A stretch of 64,000 nucleotides of DNA from Bartonella kosoyi (GTDB taxonomy: Bacteria; Pseudomonadota; Alphaproteobacteria; Rhizobiales; Rhizobiaceae), in the NCBI RefSeq assembly GCF_003606325.2, contig NZ_CP031843.2:186001-250000 (forward strand), in the 5' to 3' direction. How positions within the stretch are numbered: position 1 is the stretch's first letter; each line of letters begins with the position of its first letter. The translations under genes and the position numbers were made by a program. The notes beneath the pieces were generated by a model, which saw nothing but the letters and a program-made list of their open reading frames with translations, did no database searches and was not told the origin of the DNA. Shown in pieces: positions 40,411 to 50,624 of this stretch.

Positions 40411-40889
40411 TTTGATATGAAACGTTTCAAAAATAATTTTAATATTTTCAATCTTTCCTTGCATTAAAACAAAAACGAGACGAAAAAGACGCTTACATGC
40501 AATTTGGGTGGTCCCGTATAGAACTTTCCTTATCAGCACTCTTATGACAAAATACAGCAGCCCCCATTATGAAAATATTCTAACATAAAACCCGCAACAG
40601 AACTGTTTTTTACGATATACTTGGCAACTTCTGCTGCATATGTTTGTGCTCTCTTTAAAATTTTAAATATATTTTGCATACAAACAATTGTAATATCCTT
40701 TAGCAATATTCTTTATCATAACCATCTTCTTTAGCACATTGATATTGATGATTATTTTTTTAAATACGCCGCTTCACGCATTGCTTTACCTCACATTTAC
40801 TCGCCTAAATTGAGAGGTATTTTTATATTTTTCCTCCCTCCTTTACTTATCTCCTCTTAAGAGACAGGATAATGAATTATATAATATGT
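40411..40889. other. Gap after the regulator gene
   Basis: AT-rich non-coding sequence. A perfect 12-base palindrome TGAAACGTTTCA lies at 40418-40429, eight bases after the regulator's stop. Nothing else is recognised. Confidence 0.5.
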
Positions 40890-41215
40890 TTACCTTAACG
40901 ATAAAAGAAAGCCATTGAACGCCCCCACCTTTATGCTTAATATATGCTTAACAAAAGAGTGAGCTAGCACCATCACGCACTTAGGCCTGCTCTAAAATGT
41001 TGCAATAACTCTACAGCCCCTGAAACAGTCCATAAGAAGCATGTTCTTTCTTATTTAATTTTTATCCACACAAGTTCTCCCTGCTTGTGACGTACAAGCA
41101 AATGATTTTGTTTGATTCAATATAAGAGGATCTTACGATATTCAGGAAGCTAATTCAAGTTGAACAATAAAAATTATCATTACAAATCAATATATTATAT
41201 CTTATACAACCAAAC
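40890..41215 (-). pseudogene. Integrase-leader repeat, remnant 13
   Basis: Minus-strand copy: agtgagctagcaccatcacgcac, ttaggcctgctctaaaatgttgcaataactc, acagtccataagaagcatg, ccctgcttgtgacgtacaagcaaatgattttgtttgattcaatat and the distal leader aattatcattacaaatcaatatatta, all in order. The coding part downstream of HKRKDG is missing. 41216-41710 holds no gene. Confidence 0.8.
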
Positions 41216-41710
41216 CCCATTAAAAAACATGGCGTATTTTCACAAATAACCTTCCCATAAGTGAAAAATTATTTAATATTATAAACAAAACTTTTATCTT
41301 ATCCAAAGTGCCTTAAAGTTCTATACACCGTAGAGATAAGGCAGCTATTTTTATAAAACCTTTTGATTTTTTATTATAAGGCGATAGAAAGCCATTGAAA
41401 GAATATTCTTTCCTTTAAAGAAGCATTTCATCTTTCTGCAAAATCTATTTCACGGTATTGATTCATAAACCATAATGCAAAAATCCCATCGGGCACCAAC
41501 CATTTTTACACTTACGAAGAGCCCAGCATTTTTCTCACCTAGAATATTTGCTACAATTCATTAAAGATGATTCGCTATATTGACACTTAAGATTTTATAT
41601 TCACTTGCTAGTTCCACGTATAATGTGCAAACAAATATTTTTTGATTGTAAATACGAAAGTTTGAAAGAAGCCTCATATATTTGTGGTTCTTACGCCAAT
41701 GGCAAAATGA

Positions 41711-42481
41711 TTAATGATCTTTATAAATTAAAATATTTCTTGTCTGTGGGGATAAAGCAGGAATAAAAACACGTCGCGACTGACGAGGTTTTACGAGTAA
41801 TCCTTGATAGATACGTTTTTGCGCCTGACACATTAGGAGGCCACCAAAATAGGGAAAAAGATGGCGTGCAAAGGGTTCATAAAAAAATGAGAACAACCGC
41901 GAAACATAACCTGTAGAAGGCATATAATGAACAATTTCTTGTATTGCCCCAGAAACAAAATTTGTTTTTTCAAACAAACGCGTAATCTGTTGCCGAGTAT
42001 AAGGTTCACCGTAACCAAAGGGCGTGGACGTATTGCGCGCCCAAAAGCCAGAACGATTAGGAACAATGACAATCAAGTGACCATTGGGAGCTAAAACACG
42101 CCATATTTCATTAAACGTCTCAAATGAATTCTCTGTATATTCTAAGGCATGGACCAATAAAATACAATCAACCGATGCATCAGAAAGCGGTAAATCTTCT
42201 TCAAAAACAAGCGCTGTAGCAACTTGCTCAACACAAGGCCAAGATGAAGCACCTTGTCTTGCTGGCATAAAAGCAAAACATTGTTGAGTACGTTCACGCA
42301 ATGCAGAAAGATAAGGAAGGGTATAGCCCAACCCCATAACGCGTTTATCCGCAAGATCTGGCCACCATAAATTCAATTGGTCACACAGTGTCTTTTGTAC
42401 ACGTAGTCCAAGTGCAGAAGCATAAAAATCTTTCAGTGTAACGATATCCAACTCAACATACCATGTAGAAATAAATTTCAA
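41711..42481 (-). CDS. Class I SAM-dependent methyltransferase
   Basis: A 256-residue methyltransferase-11 type protein. VMGLGYTLPYLSAL occupies the SAM-binding glycine-loop position in an atypical form, SVDCILLVHALEYTENSFETFNEIWRVLAPNGHLIVIVPN is the motif II-III region, and STPFGYGEPYTRQQITRLFEKTNF follows. This matches the uncharacterised rhizobial family that lies close to gloB and tyrosine-synthesis genes. Substrate unknown. Confidence 0.85.
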   Translation of the reverse strand: MKFISTWYVELDIVTLKDFYASALGLRVQKTLCDQLNLWWPDLADKRVMGLGYTLPYLSALRERTQQCFAFMPARQGASSWPCVEQVATALVFEEDLPLSDASVDCILLVHALEYTENSFETFNEIWRVLAPNGHLIVIVPNRSGFWARNTSTPFGYGEPYTRQQITRLFEKTNFVSGAIQEIVHYMPSTGYVSRLFSFFYEPFARHLFPYFGGLLMCQAQKRIYQGLLVKPRQSRRVFIPALSPQTRNILIYKDH

Positions 42482-42707
42482 AATATTACAGTTTTTATCT
42501 ACTCAACCTATATGGACTTCCACGCTTTCTCCGCAATAGAGAACATTTTAATATTTCACATTTTAAACTTAAATGATCCCCAAAAGCCGTACAATAGATG
42601 ATTATTGCACACTATAAGCACTTTAATCATTTTCTTTTGAGATGAACTCCATAGAGGTTTCTCATACGTTGTTTCTGACATCAATTAAGAAAAAAGCAAA
42701 CAATTTG

Positions 42708-45140
42708 TTAATTAAAATGAAGCAACCTTTCAAGATAGTTTTTATCTGCTTCTAGAATATGTTCCTTGCCCAAACGTTTGCGAATTTCATCCAAAATTTG
42801 CCGCATACGCATTTGATCACTTTCTTGTGGGAGTGCCTCACCTTTTTGTCCTTCGTCTGTTTTTGAAGAAAGTGGACGTCCTAACGGATCTTTGGGACCA
42901 GAATCAGCATTTTGATCATTTCCCGTTTCTTTGAGTATTTCACGCATTTTTTTCAAAACACTTTGGGCACCTTGCCGTAAAGATTCCAAAGCATCAGACT
43001 GATTTTGTATCGATGCTCGATGATTTCCATGATCAAGAGCATCTCCTGCAGAATTCATTTCTTCTTCTGCTTTTTTCAATGCATCACCTGTTTCAAATCC
43101 CTGTTCTGATAATTCTTTTTCTAACGTTGATAATTCAGACTGCAATTCAGTCTGACGTTTTTTTAAAGATTTTTTTTGTTTTTCCGGTACATTTTCCCCA
43201 CGTTTTTGTCTCATCTCTAACTGATGTGTTTCATTGAGAATTTCTTGCTGACGACGCATTAAATCACCAAGTTTGTCCATCTTTTCTTTCATTTGTGCAG
43301 ATTGATTGTTTTCTCCCTCATTATGATTACCTTTTTGCACATGCAAGTGGTCAAGCGTCTGTTCAATTTCTGCCAAGAGCTGTTCAGCGGCTAAAGAAGA
43401 GCCTGTTTTAGCCATTTCCTCAATGAGATTCAGCTTTTCTTGTAATGTATTTTCAGAAAGGTTAGGACTTTTTGAGCTTTTAGAATTTTTAGAAACTTGA
43501 CCATCTGGTGCTTTTTCGGCCAAAGCTTGAATATACGCATCCATAGCTTGACGTAAATCTGCCATAAGCCGTTCAATTTCTGCCGCTGGAGCACCATATC
43601 GCAGTGCATCGCGTAAAGCAGCTTGTGCTTGTTTTAAATTTTTTTGCGCAGATTCAAGCTGATTGCCTTCAATCCCTAAAGCAATCTGCCATAAATAATC
43701 CACAACATCGCGCAAATCTTCTTCTGTTTGTGCCAAAGAAAGCCTTGTCCACGCACTTTGTAAAACGAGAAAATGCGCTGTATTTTGAAGCCCCTTTTCT
43801 GGACGCACCAGCAAAGCAGAAAGCATATCCAATACATGCTCTCTCGCAGAAGTATCAAGAGCAATTAAACGACGCAATTCACTGACCGCACGCGCAACAG
43901 GATTTGAGAAAACACGCTGCGGTAATGTCATAACAAAAGTTTTGCTATGCCCTTTCTGCCCTGCACCATCTTCTGCCACTAAAGTAATTTTGACTTGTGA
44001 ACCCGCCCATGGATGCGCTGAGACATCGTGTACTGTCCGCATTTTACCCTTTCCACCCCGTGGAAGAAGAAGCTTTATTTCCGGTGCTTTGTAAAGAGAA
44101 GAAGCATTTTTATTCTGAAAGAGAGACTCTATTTTAACAAAAGCCTTTGTCACACCATAATCATCATCCAATTCATACCGTAGCTCTAACGACCCTGTTA
44201 AAATCCGCCCTGGTTTTTCCAGCCAATCAATTGTTGGAAAAGCGTCTTTAATCACCTGTAAATGCCACTGCTGTTTTTGACGGCGTGATGAGATAAACAA
44301 ATCCATTGAATGCTCTAAATGGGTTTCAAAATGAACAATTGGCTCATTTAAAGCTGTTTGTTCCGTTTTCTCTGAAAACGAAACTTTCTGCCCATCTTCT
44401 ACAGTTTTTGCTTTGACTGTAACACCAGCCCCATTAACAACACGTACAACCACATCACTCCCTTCAGGAATTTCCAGTTGTGTCTTTTCATCTTTTGTCA
44501 AATAAATCGGTGCCACACCGGTATAGGCAGGTGGTGTTACCCAAGCATCAATCCGCATGAATTTTTCATCAACAACAGGACGAAAATCAAAAGCATCAGC
44601 CAAACGTCCCCCACGTGAACCAAAAGAAAAACTAAAGGCACACACAAAAAGGAGAACACACAAAGCTCTCAAAGCCAAAGGATCATAAGCCGCACTATTC
44701 AGCGCGATAAATCCAGTTTTTAAATGAACTAATTGCTTCGCCATTCGGCGTTGATGTTCACGCCAAATAACAGCACTAAAATCTTTCTCATTTTCAAAAC
44801 ATACATGATCTGTCTGAATATTCAAAGGCTGGTGTTTAAGATCATTAACCCTTTCAAGACGATGATCCACGTCCCGCATTGTAGGAAACCGAAAACCAAT
44901 AAGAAAAAATAAACTCGCTCCAGCACAAACAAGCAACACCCCAAGTAAGAGCCAATGGGACCAATAGCCTAAAACGCCAAAAATCCCCAACCAGCTAAGC
45001 GAACAAAAGAGACTAAGAACAAGGAGAAATGGCAACAACCGTATCCATACCCGTTCAAATGAAAGGATCCCCCACATCAAAATGCGTACACACAAAAGCT
45101 TTATTTCAAAGCTCTTGATGTTTTTATTTTTCATAAACAA
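42708..45140 (-). CDS. TIGR02302/DUF4175 membrane protein
   Basis: An 810-residue protein of the DUF4175 (TIGR02302) family. Two membrane segments near the N-terminus (about 32-55 and 60-82) and a third at about 158-178, then a large predicted extracytoplasmic beta-rich part (AWVTPPAYTGVAPIYL, LRYELDDDYGV) and a long C-terminal coiled coil (about 590-790, rich in E, K, Q). Function is unknown. It sits directly downstream of lysA on the same strand. The second Met of MFMKN could also be the start. Confidence 0.88.
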   Translation of the reverse strand: MFMKNKNIKSFEIKLLCVRILMWGILSFERVWIRLLPFLLVLSLFCSLSWLGIFGVLGYWSHWLLLGVLLVCAGASLFFLIGFRFPTMRDVDHRLERVNDLKHQPLNIQTDHVCFENEKDFSAVIWREHQRRMAKQLVHLKTGFIALNSAAYDPLALRALCVLLFVCAFSFSFGSRGGRLADAFDFRPVVDEKFMRIDAWVTPPAYTGVAPIYLTKDEKTQLEIPEGSDVVVRVVNGAGVTVKAKTVEDGQKVSFSEKTEQTALNEPIVHFETHLEHSMDLFISSRRQKQQWHLQVIKDAFPTIDWLEKPGRILTGSLELRYELDDDYGVTKAFVKIESLFQNKNASSLYKAPEIKLLLPRGGKGKMRTVHDVSAHPWAGSQVKITLVAEDGAGQKGHSKTFVMTLPQRVFSNPVARAVSELRRLIALDTSAREHVLDMLSALLVRPEKGLQNTAHFLVLQSAWTRLSLAQTEEDLRDVVDYLWQIALGIEGNQLESAQKNLKQAQAALRDALRYGAPAAEIERLMADLRQAMDAYIQALAEKAPDGQVSKNSKSSKSPNLSENTLQEKLNLIEEMAKTGSSLAAEQLLAEIEQTLDHLHVQKGNHNEGENNQSAQMKEKMDKLGDLMRRQQEILNETHQLEMRQKRGENVPEKQKKSLKKRQTELQSELSTLEKELSEQGFETGDALKKAEEEMNSAGDALDHGNHRASIQNQSDALESLRQGAQSVLKKMREILKETGNDQNADSGPKDPLGRPLSSKTDEGQKGEALPQESDQMRMRQILDEIRKRLGKEHILEADKNYLERLLHFN

Positions 45141-45250
45141 GCATTTTTCCCCTTTTACCGTGATGTATTAAGATCATAAAACCCATACAAGACAATTTCC
45201 AGAAAATAAATTGTTTCATCAAAGTTTAGTAAAAATAAGACCAGAAACAT

Positions 45251-46525
45251 TTAAGAATGTTCAACCCAATCAGGAATATGATCACATTCCATCAATTGCG
45301 CATAATCAAGACGCGGACGAATAACCGCATAACGCGTATCTTGGACGAGAACTTCAGGGATCAAAAGTCGACTATTATAAGTACTTGCCATCACAGCACC
45401 ATAAGCCCCAGCTTGCGTAATTGCCAAAAGATCACCAGGTGCCAAAATCGGTAAACAACGATCTAATGCTAAATAATCACCAGTCTCACAAACGGAACCC
45501 ACAATATCAGCACGAATAAGGGGGGCGTCTTTTGCTACTTTTTTCACAAGGACAACATTCTGCCAAGCATCATAAAGTGTTGGACGAATCAGATCATTCA
45601 TCGCCGCATCTACAATAACAAAATTCCGCCCTTGTCCCTTTTTTAAATAGAGAACAGAGGTTACCAACACACCAGCTTGCCCCACGATGCTCCGTCCCGG
45701 CTCCACAACAATATCAATCCCTAAAGGAGCAATATGTTTCTTTACCAGCACGGCATAATCAAAAGGGGAAGGTAAAGTATGTTGTTCACAACCATAGGCA
45801 ATACCAAGCCCGCCGCCAATATCTATATGCGTTATTGCACAACCATCGCTCCACAATTGACGCACACAATCTGCAATAAGAAGAAAAGCCTCTTCAAACG
45901 GCTTTAAATCACAAATTTGACTGCCAATATGCATATCGATACCGCAAACCTGCAATCCAGGTAAAGAGACAGCCTTTTTGTAAGCTTCTCTTGCCAATAA
46001 CAATGGAATACCAAACTTATTTTCAGATTTTCCTGTTGTAATTTTCTTATGAGTCTTTGCATCAACATCTGGATTAATGCGCAATGAAACACGTGCTGTT
46101 TTTGATAACGCAACAGCACGTTGCGACAACTGTTCAAGCTCCGGTTCTGATTCAACATTAAAACAATAAATATTCTGAGAAAGAGCAAAATCTATTTCTC
46201 TCACGGTTTTACCAACACCAGAATAAACAATACGATGTGCCGGAATACCAACAGCAAGGGCGCGCCGTAATTCACCTTCTGATACCACATCAGCGCCCGC
46301 CCCATTTGCCGCTAAAAGCCGTAAAATTGCTTGATTAGAATTGGCTTTAACCGCATAAGCAATCAAACTGGGCATCCCTTGAAATGCCTTTTGATAGTCC
46401 TTAAAACGTGTGATCAATGCATTAGCCGAATAACAATAAAAAGGCGTCTCCACTTCCTGTGCAAGAATAGCAAGTGAACACCCTTCAGCATGAAGCATAC
46501 CTTGATGGTAGGGAAAAAAATCCAC
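45251..46525 (-). CDS. lysA: Diaminopimelate decarboxylase
   Basis: PLP-dependent decarboxylation of meso-diaminopimelate to lysine. The 424 residues have the PLP lysine K60 in AYAVKANSN, HIGSQI, IDIGGGLGIAYG, EPGRSIVGQAG and the active-site VCETGDYLA cysteine motif, with YGAVMASTYNSR near the C-terminus. Follows the small lipoprotein gene after 9 bases; argH, lipoprotein, lysA and the DUF4175 gene form one minus-strand series. Confidence 0.96.
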   Translation of the reverse strand: MDFFPYHQGMLHAEGCSLAILAQEVETPFYCYSANALITRFKDYQKAFQGMPSLIAYAVKANSNQAILRLLAANGAGADVVSEGELRRALAVGIPAHRIVYSGVGKTVREIDFALSQNIYCFNVESEPELEQLSQRAVALSKTARVSLRINPDVDAKTHKKITTGKSENKFGIPLLLAREAYKKAVSLPGLQVCGIDMHIGSQICDLKPFEEAFLLIADCVRQLWSDGCAITHIDIGGGLGIAYGCEQHTLPSPFDYAVLVKKHIAPLGIDIVVEPGRSIVGQAGVLVTSVLYLKKGQGRNFVIVDAAMNDLIRPTLYDAWQNVVLVKKVAKDAPLIRADIVGSVCETGDYLALDRCLPILAPGDLLAITQAGAYGAVMASTYNSRLLIPEVLVQDTRYAVIRPRLDYAQLMECDHIPDWVEHS

Positions 46526-46534
46526 ACTTTCCTC

Positions 46535-46717
46535 CTACTTTATCAAACGATCAAGAATAAAAGGTTGATCATCTTCACTTTTAGCAGCAGATGTTCCCTG
46601 TATAGACTTTTCCACACTTGTAAGAGGAGGTGCCTCCAATGACCCTTTACGCCCGCAGCCAACGACACCTACCCCCCCCAAAAGGACAATCATCAACCCT
46701 TTTATTATAATTTTCAT
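46535..46717 (-). CDS. Small lipoprotein, LptM/LppL-like
   Basis: A 60-residue lipoprotein. A basic and hydrophobic leader (MKIIIKGLMIVLLGGVGVV) ends in a lipobox with Cys in VVGCGRKGSLEAPP; the C-G-x-K-G-x-L-x-x-P-P pattern marks the LptM family, which in E. coli helps LptDE assembly at the outer membrane. A short acidic tail follows. It lies between argH and lysA, the conserved order in gammaproteobacteria and rhizobia alike. Confidence 0.85.
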   Translation of the reverse strand: MKIIIKGLMIVLLGGVGVVGCGRKGSLEAPPLTSVEKSIQGTSAAKSEDDQPFILDRLIK

Positions 46718-46768
46718 CTGTCCTCTTTCTTCATCTTGATTTCCTTTTTACCTTTAAAATACAATCAC

Positions 46769-48169
46769 TCAAGCGCTCACAAGACGCTTTTTCCAATATG
46801 CGATTTGCCGAAGAACTTCTGAAGAGGCTGTTCCCCCAAAGCTTTTACGACTTTCAACAGATTTTTCAACGGTCAAAACATCAAAAAGTGTCGCATTGAT
46901 ATCAGGACAAATTGCTTGAAGTTCATCTAATGATAAATCCTGAAGGCGACACTGTTTTTTTTCTGCCAATGCCACAGCTTGCCCTGTCATATGATGCGCT
47001 TCACGAAAAGGAATTCCTAGTTCGCGAACAAGCCAATCGGCAAAATCCGTCGCTGTTGCATACCCTAAATCCGCTGCTTGTTTCATGGCTTTTTTATTCA
47101 CTTCCAAATCAGCAATTATCCCTGTCATTGCTGCTAATGATAATTCCAAACTCAAAGCCCCATCAAACACATATTCTTTATCTTCTTGCATATCCTTTGA
47201 ATAAGCAAGCGGTAATCCTTTCATCACCGTTAACAATCCCATAAGTGCCCCATTCAATCGACCTGCTTTCGCTTGTACTAACTCTGCCGCATCAGGATTT
47301 CTCTTTTGGGGCATAATAGATGAACCTGTTGAAAAAGCATCGGATAAATAAATAAAACGAAACTGCTCACTTGACCAAAGAATGATTTCTTCTGCTAAAC
47401 GCGAAAGATGCATGGCACAAAGAGCACCAGCGCTTAAAAACTCCAATGCAAAATCACGATCAGAAACACTATCAATTGAATTGCGCGTAGGTTCCCGAAA
47501 ACCTAGCGCTTGTGCTGTCATAAAGCGATCAATCGGAAAACTTGTTCCTGCCAAAGCCGCAGCACCTAAAGGCGATTCATTCATTCGCTCACTAGCATCA
47601 CGCATCCGCGATAAATCTCGACCAAACATTTCAACATAAGCCATCATATAATGGCCCAATGTTACGGGTTGCGCTAATTGTAAATGTGTAAAACCTGGCA
47701 TATAGGTCTTGACATGTTGTTCTGCAAGAATAAGCAGTTGCTTTATCAATTGTTTTAAAGCTTGTGCTATTTTCTGCAATGTCTCACGCACCCACAACCG
47801 AAAATCAACAGCCACTTGATCATTGCGTGAACGCGCCGTATGCAAACGCCCAGCAACAGGACCAATCAACGCACTCAATCGCGCTTCAATATTCATATGA
47901 ATATCTTCAAGATTTCGTGAAAAAACAAAGTCTCCCTCTTCAATTTCTTGTAAAATAATTTTAAAATCATGAGAAATTTTTTCATAATCAGACTGTAAAA
48001 TAATCTTTGTTTGCGCTAACATCGCAGCATGAGAGAGCGGACCTTCAATATCTTGCCGATAGAGTTTTTGATCAACATCAATTGAGGCGTTAATTTCTTC
48101 CATAACTGCAGCAGGTCCTGCGATAAACCGCCCACCCCACATTTGGTTCTTTAACGTCTCATCTGTCAT
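46769..48169 (-). CDS. argH: Argininosuccinate lyase
   Basis: Last enzyme of arginine synthesis: argininosuccinate to arginine plus fumarate. The 466 residues show [20 protein letters not shown] near the start, [62 protein letters not shown] (the fumarase/lyase signature) and the C-terminal [14 protein letters not shown]. Divergent from tlpA with only 33 bases between start codons. Confidence 0.96.
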   Translation of the reverse strand: MTDETLKNQMWGGRFIAGPAAVMEEINASIDVDQKLYRQDIEGPLSHAAMLAQTKIILQSDYEKISHDFKIILQEIEEGDFVFSRNLEDIHMNIEARLSALIGPVAGRLHTARSRNDQVAVDFRLWVRETLQKIAQALKQLIKQLLILAEQHVKTYMPGFTHLQLAQPVTLGHYMMAYVEMFGRDLSRMRDASERMNESPLGAAALAGTSFPIDRFMTAQALGFREPTRNSIDSVSDRDFALEFLSAGALCAMHLSRLAEEIILWSSEQFRFIYLSDAFSTGSSIMPQKRNPDAAELVQAKAGRLNGALMGLLTVMKGLPLAYSKDMQEDKEYVFDGALSLELSLAAMTGIIADLEVNKKAMKQAADLGYATATDFADWLVRELGIPFREAHHMTGQAVALAEKKQCRLQDLSLDELQAICPDINATLFDVLTVEKSVESRKSFGGTASSEVLRQIAYWKKRLVSA

Positions 48170-48202
48170 AGTTTAAAAGCACCGATAAAAAGGATAAAAG
48201 CC

Positions 48203-48901
48203 ATGATTCCTCAAAGTTTTAATAACTCAAAGAAAAAAAACAAAAAGTGGAAGATTTTCATAACATCCTTTTTTGTTGCCATTATCTTAGTTGGTATCAG
48301 TTTACACGCAATAAAAAATCATCATGACAAGAGTGCCTCTTTTTCTACTAATTTTATTTCAAAAGAAAATACCGAAAAAATACAAGACAAAAAAATGATG
48401 ACACTCCAAAAAGCCGCAACAGGCTTTTTTGCTCACATGCGATTTATTGATACACCCTTAGATATGAACTCTCTCTCTTTTAAGGATATTCAAGGAAAAG
48501 ACCATACACTCGCGGAATTTAACGGAAAGTCGATACTACTCAATCTATGGGCTATCTGGTGCGTACCCTGTCGCACAGAAATGCCGGAACTTGCGCAATT
48601 AAAACGCGAATTAGGTGGAAAAAACTTCGATGTCATAGCGATTAATATCGATAAAGCCGCCTCTCCTGAAAAAATTCAACAATTTTTGCAAAATATTCAT
48701 GCTGATAATTTAGCCTACTATCGCGATGAAACCATGAGTATCTTCAATGACATGAGAAAACAAGGTCTTGCTTTAGGACTCCCCATCACATTTGTCATTG
48801 ATAAAAAGGGCTATCTCATTGCTTCCTATAATGGGGCAGCGCCATGGGCCAATGATGAAGCCAAAGCACTTATCAAAGCTTTCATAAAAGAAGCACAATA
48901 A
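48203..48901 (+). CDS. TlpA-like thiol:disulfide interchange protein
   Basis: A 232-residue periplasm-facing thioredoxin-fold protein with one N-terminal membrane anchor (about 17-37). The CxxC motif is C120-V-P-C123 in LLNLWAIWCVPCRTEMPEL, with the cis-proline in LPITFVID. TlpA reduces disulfides in the copper-site machinery of cytochrome oxidase in rhizobia; here the SURF1-family gene elsewhere in the window shows an aa3-type oxidase is probably present. AAGGA precedes the ATG. Confidence 0.9.
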   Translation: MIPQSFNNSKKKNKKWKIFITSFFVAIILVGISLHAIKNHHDKSASFSTNFISKENTEKIQDKKMMTLQKAATGFFAHMRFIDTPLDMNSLSFKDIQGKDHTLAEFNGKSILLNLWAIWCVPCRTEMPELAQLKRELGGKNFDVIAINIDKAASPEKIQQFLQNIHADNLAYYRDETMSIFNDMRKQGLALGLPITFVIDKKGYLIASYNGAAPWANDEAKALIKAFIKEAQ

Positions 48902-48902
48902 T

Positions 48903-49379
48903 CTAATAACCGCGTCTTTTTAAACGTTGGATTGTCAAATCCAATGCTGACAAAAAAGCAGAACGATCTTTACCACAAAAAGGACGTGGTCCTCCTGTGA
49001 CATGCCCCTGCTCTCGCAAATTTTCCATCAAATTGCGCATGACTAAAGCTTGACCGATTGAATTGGCATCAAAAATACGCCCCGTTGGCGAAAGACAAAG
49101 CCCCCCAGACCGCACAACCCGTGCTGCTAAAAGGATATCACTGGTAATAACGATACTCGCCTCATGCACATGGTCGACAATCCAATCATCAGCCCTATCA
49201 AGCCCATCAGAAACAATGATTCTTTCAATGAATTCTTCTTGGGGAAGAGAAAGAAAACGGTTTGCGTCAATAAATGTTTTAAGCTGATAACGATTCATAA
49301 CACGATAAATTTCAGCTTTTACAGGACAAGCATCCGCATCAACCAATAAAGTGATGGCTGGTCTTATTTCTTGCCCCAT
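48903..49379 (-). CDS. YaiI/YqxD (DUF188) family protein
   Basis: A 158-residue DUF188 protein. The LLVDADACPVKAEI N-terminal motif and ANRFL, IVSDGLDRADDWIVDHV, SIVITSDILLAARVV, TGPRPFCGKDRSAFLSALD segments are typical; the acidic residues suggest a PIN-like nuclease fold. Function is not established. Convergent with tlpA, with one base between stop codons, so termination must be shared. Confidence 0.9.
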   Translation of the reverse strand: MGQEIRPAITLLVDADACPVKAEIYRVMNRYQLKTFIDANRFLSLPQEEFIERIIVSDGLDRADDWIVDHVHEASIVITSDILLAARVVRSGGLCLSPTGRIFDANSIGQALVMRNLMENLREQGHVTGGPRPFCGKDRSAFLSALDLTIQRLKRRGY

Positions 49380-49413
49380 CTTTTGACTTTCATAGGATCT
49401 ACAATTTTTTCAT

Positions 49414-50265
49414 TCATCGAGGCGATTGCCAATAATTGCGATAAAACATGATTGCAGCGTTTATTTCACCCCCCAAAATAAAAATTGCACTTAATATATA
49501 AAGAAAGATAATGGCAACCATAATAGATGCTAACCCCGCATAGGTTGAGATATAATCAAACATCGTTAAATATTGCGCAAAAGCAAGAGAAGCCATAAAC
49601 CATACAAACATTGTCACCACGATTCCTGGTAAAATATCTATGAATTTCCGCTGCCCTGCTGGAAGCCATTTATGGACAATCAAAAGACTCATAAACAAAA
49701 TAACAACAGCAATTGTATAACGCCATAAACGAATGATCCCAATATATTCAGTCATAAAAAAAGAATGATTTTGCATAATTTTGATCAACAAAGGCGCTAA
49801 AATCAATAAAAAGCTCATCACAACAAGACCAAAAGCGCCAAGGATCACAAAAAACAAACTTTGAAAACGACAAAAAAACCAACTCCGTCGATCAGTCACA
49901 CGGTAAGCTTTATTCAAAGCCGTACGCAAAGCTTCTATTCCATTAGAAGCAAAATAAGCCGTTCCAATGATAGAAAGCGTCAACACACCTCCTTGATGAA
50001 GAGTTAAAACATTGACAATTTCCTGAGATAAAGGTTCTGCAATGACATCAGGCAATAACTGCACCAGCGCTTTAATTTTTTGCGGTGTATAAGTAAAAGC
50101 CCCAAGAAAACGAGCAAAAGATGTTCCAAAAATAAAAAAAGGGAAAAATGCTAAAAGACCTGACAGCGCAACATGGCTTGCAAAAGCACTTCCATTATCA
50201 CGCCAATAATGACTTATTGCGTCACCAAAAACACGATAGCTATACCAAAAGATATTTCTTAACAA
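49414..50265 (-). CDS. YihY/BrkB-family membrane protein
   Basis: A 283-residue inner-membrane protein of the YihY/virulence-factor BrkB family, with six hydrophobic segments and the family stretch IGTAYFASNGIEALRTALNKAYRVTDRRSWF, WLPAGQRKFIDILPGIVV and YAGLASIMVAIIFLYILSAIFILGGEINAAI. The start codon is TTG (50263-50265): the next upstream codon in frame is two before a stop, and no ATG exists near the beginning of the family region. Transport substrate is unknown. Confidence 0.88.
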   Translation of the reverse strand: MLRNIFWYSYRVFGDAISHYWRDNGSAFASHVALSGLLAFFPFFIFGTSFARFLGAFTYTPQKIKALVQLLPDVIAEPLSQEIVNVLTLHQGGVLTLSIIGTAYFASNGIEALRTALNKAYRVTDRRSWFFCRFQSLFFVILGAFGLVVMSFLLILAPLLIKIMQNHSFFMTEYIGIIRLWRYTIAVVILFMSLLIVHKWLPAGQRKFIDILPGIVVTMFVWFMASLAFAQYLTMFDYISTYAGLASIMVAIIFLYILSAIFILGGEINAAIMFYRNYWQSPR

Positions 50266-50624
50266 ACCTCAATACTTTCTGGTAATATCCTTTTTTCAGT
50301 TATCTCACGCTTTATAAAAACCATCGAGACTTTAAAAACAAACCCTTTTCAGTATAAAGGGCAGCAATTCATGTGGTCAAGCCTCCTCCTATCCAAAAAC
50401 TGAAAAGCCAACAAATTTTACCAATTCAATGTCTTCTGTTGGAAGCGTTTTATTTTACACAAGAGTCACCCTTCATTACAGGCGGGTACCCCTCTCATTG
50501 TTGTCCAAAGGACTAAGTACAGCGCTGTATCTTCATTACAACGAACAATTTAACAGAACAGATATCCTAAGAAACATGATAAGAATAAGCAAAACAACAG
50601 CACAAAATTCAAAAATCGCTTATT
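50266..50624. other. Gap, nothing recognised
   Basis: A 359-base stretch between the YihY-like gene and the dehydrogenase gene. A 70-codon frame at 50429-50641 overlaps the 3' end of the latter and has no support. Confidence 0.4.
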
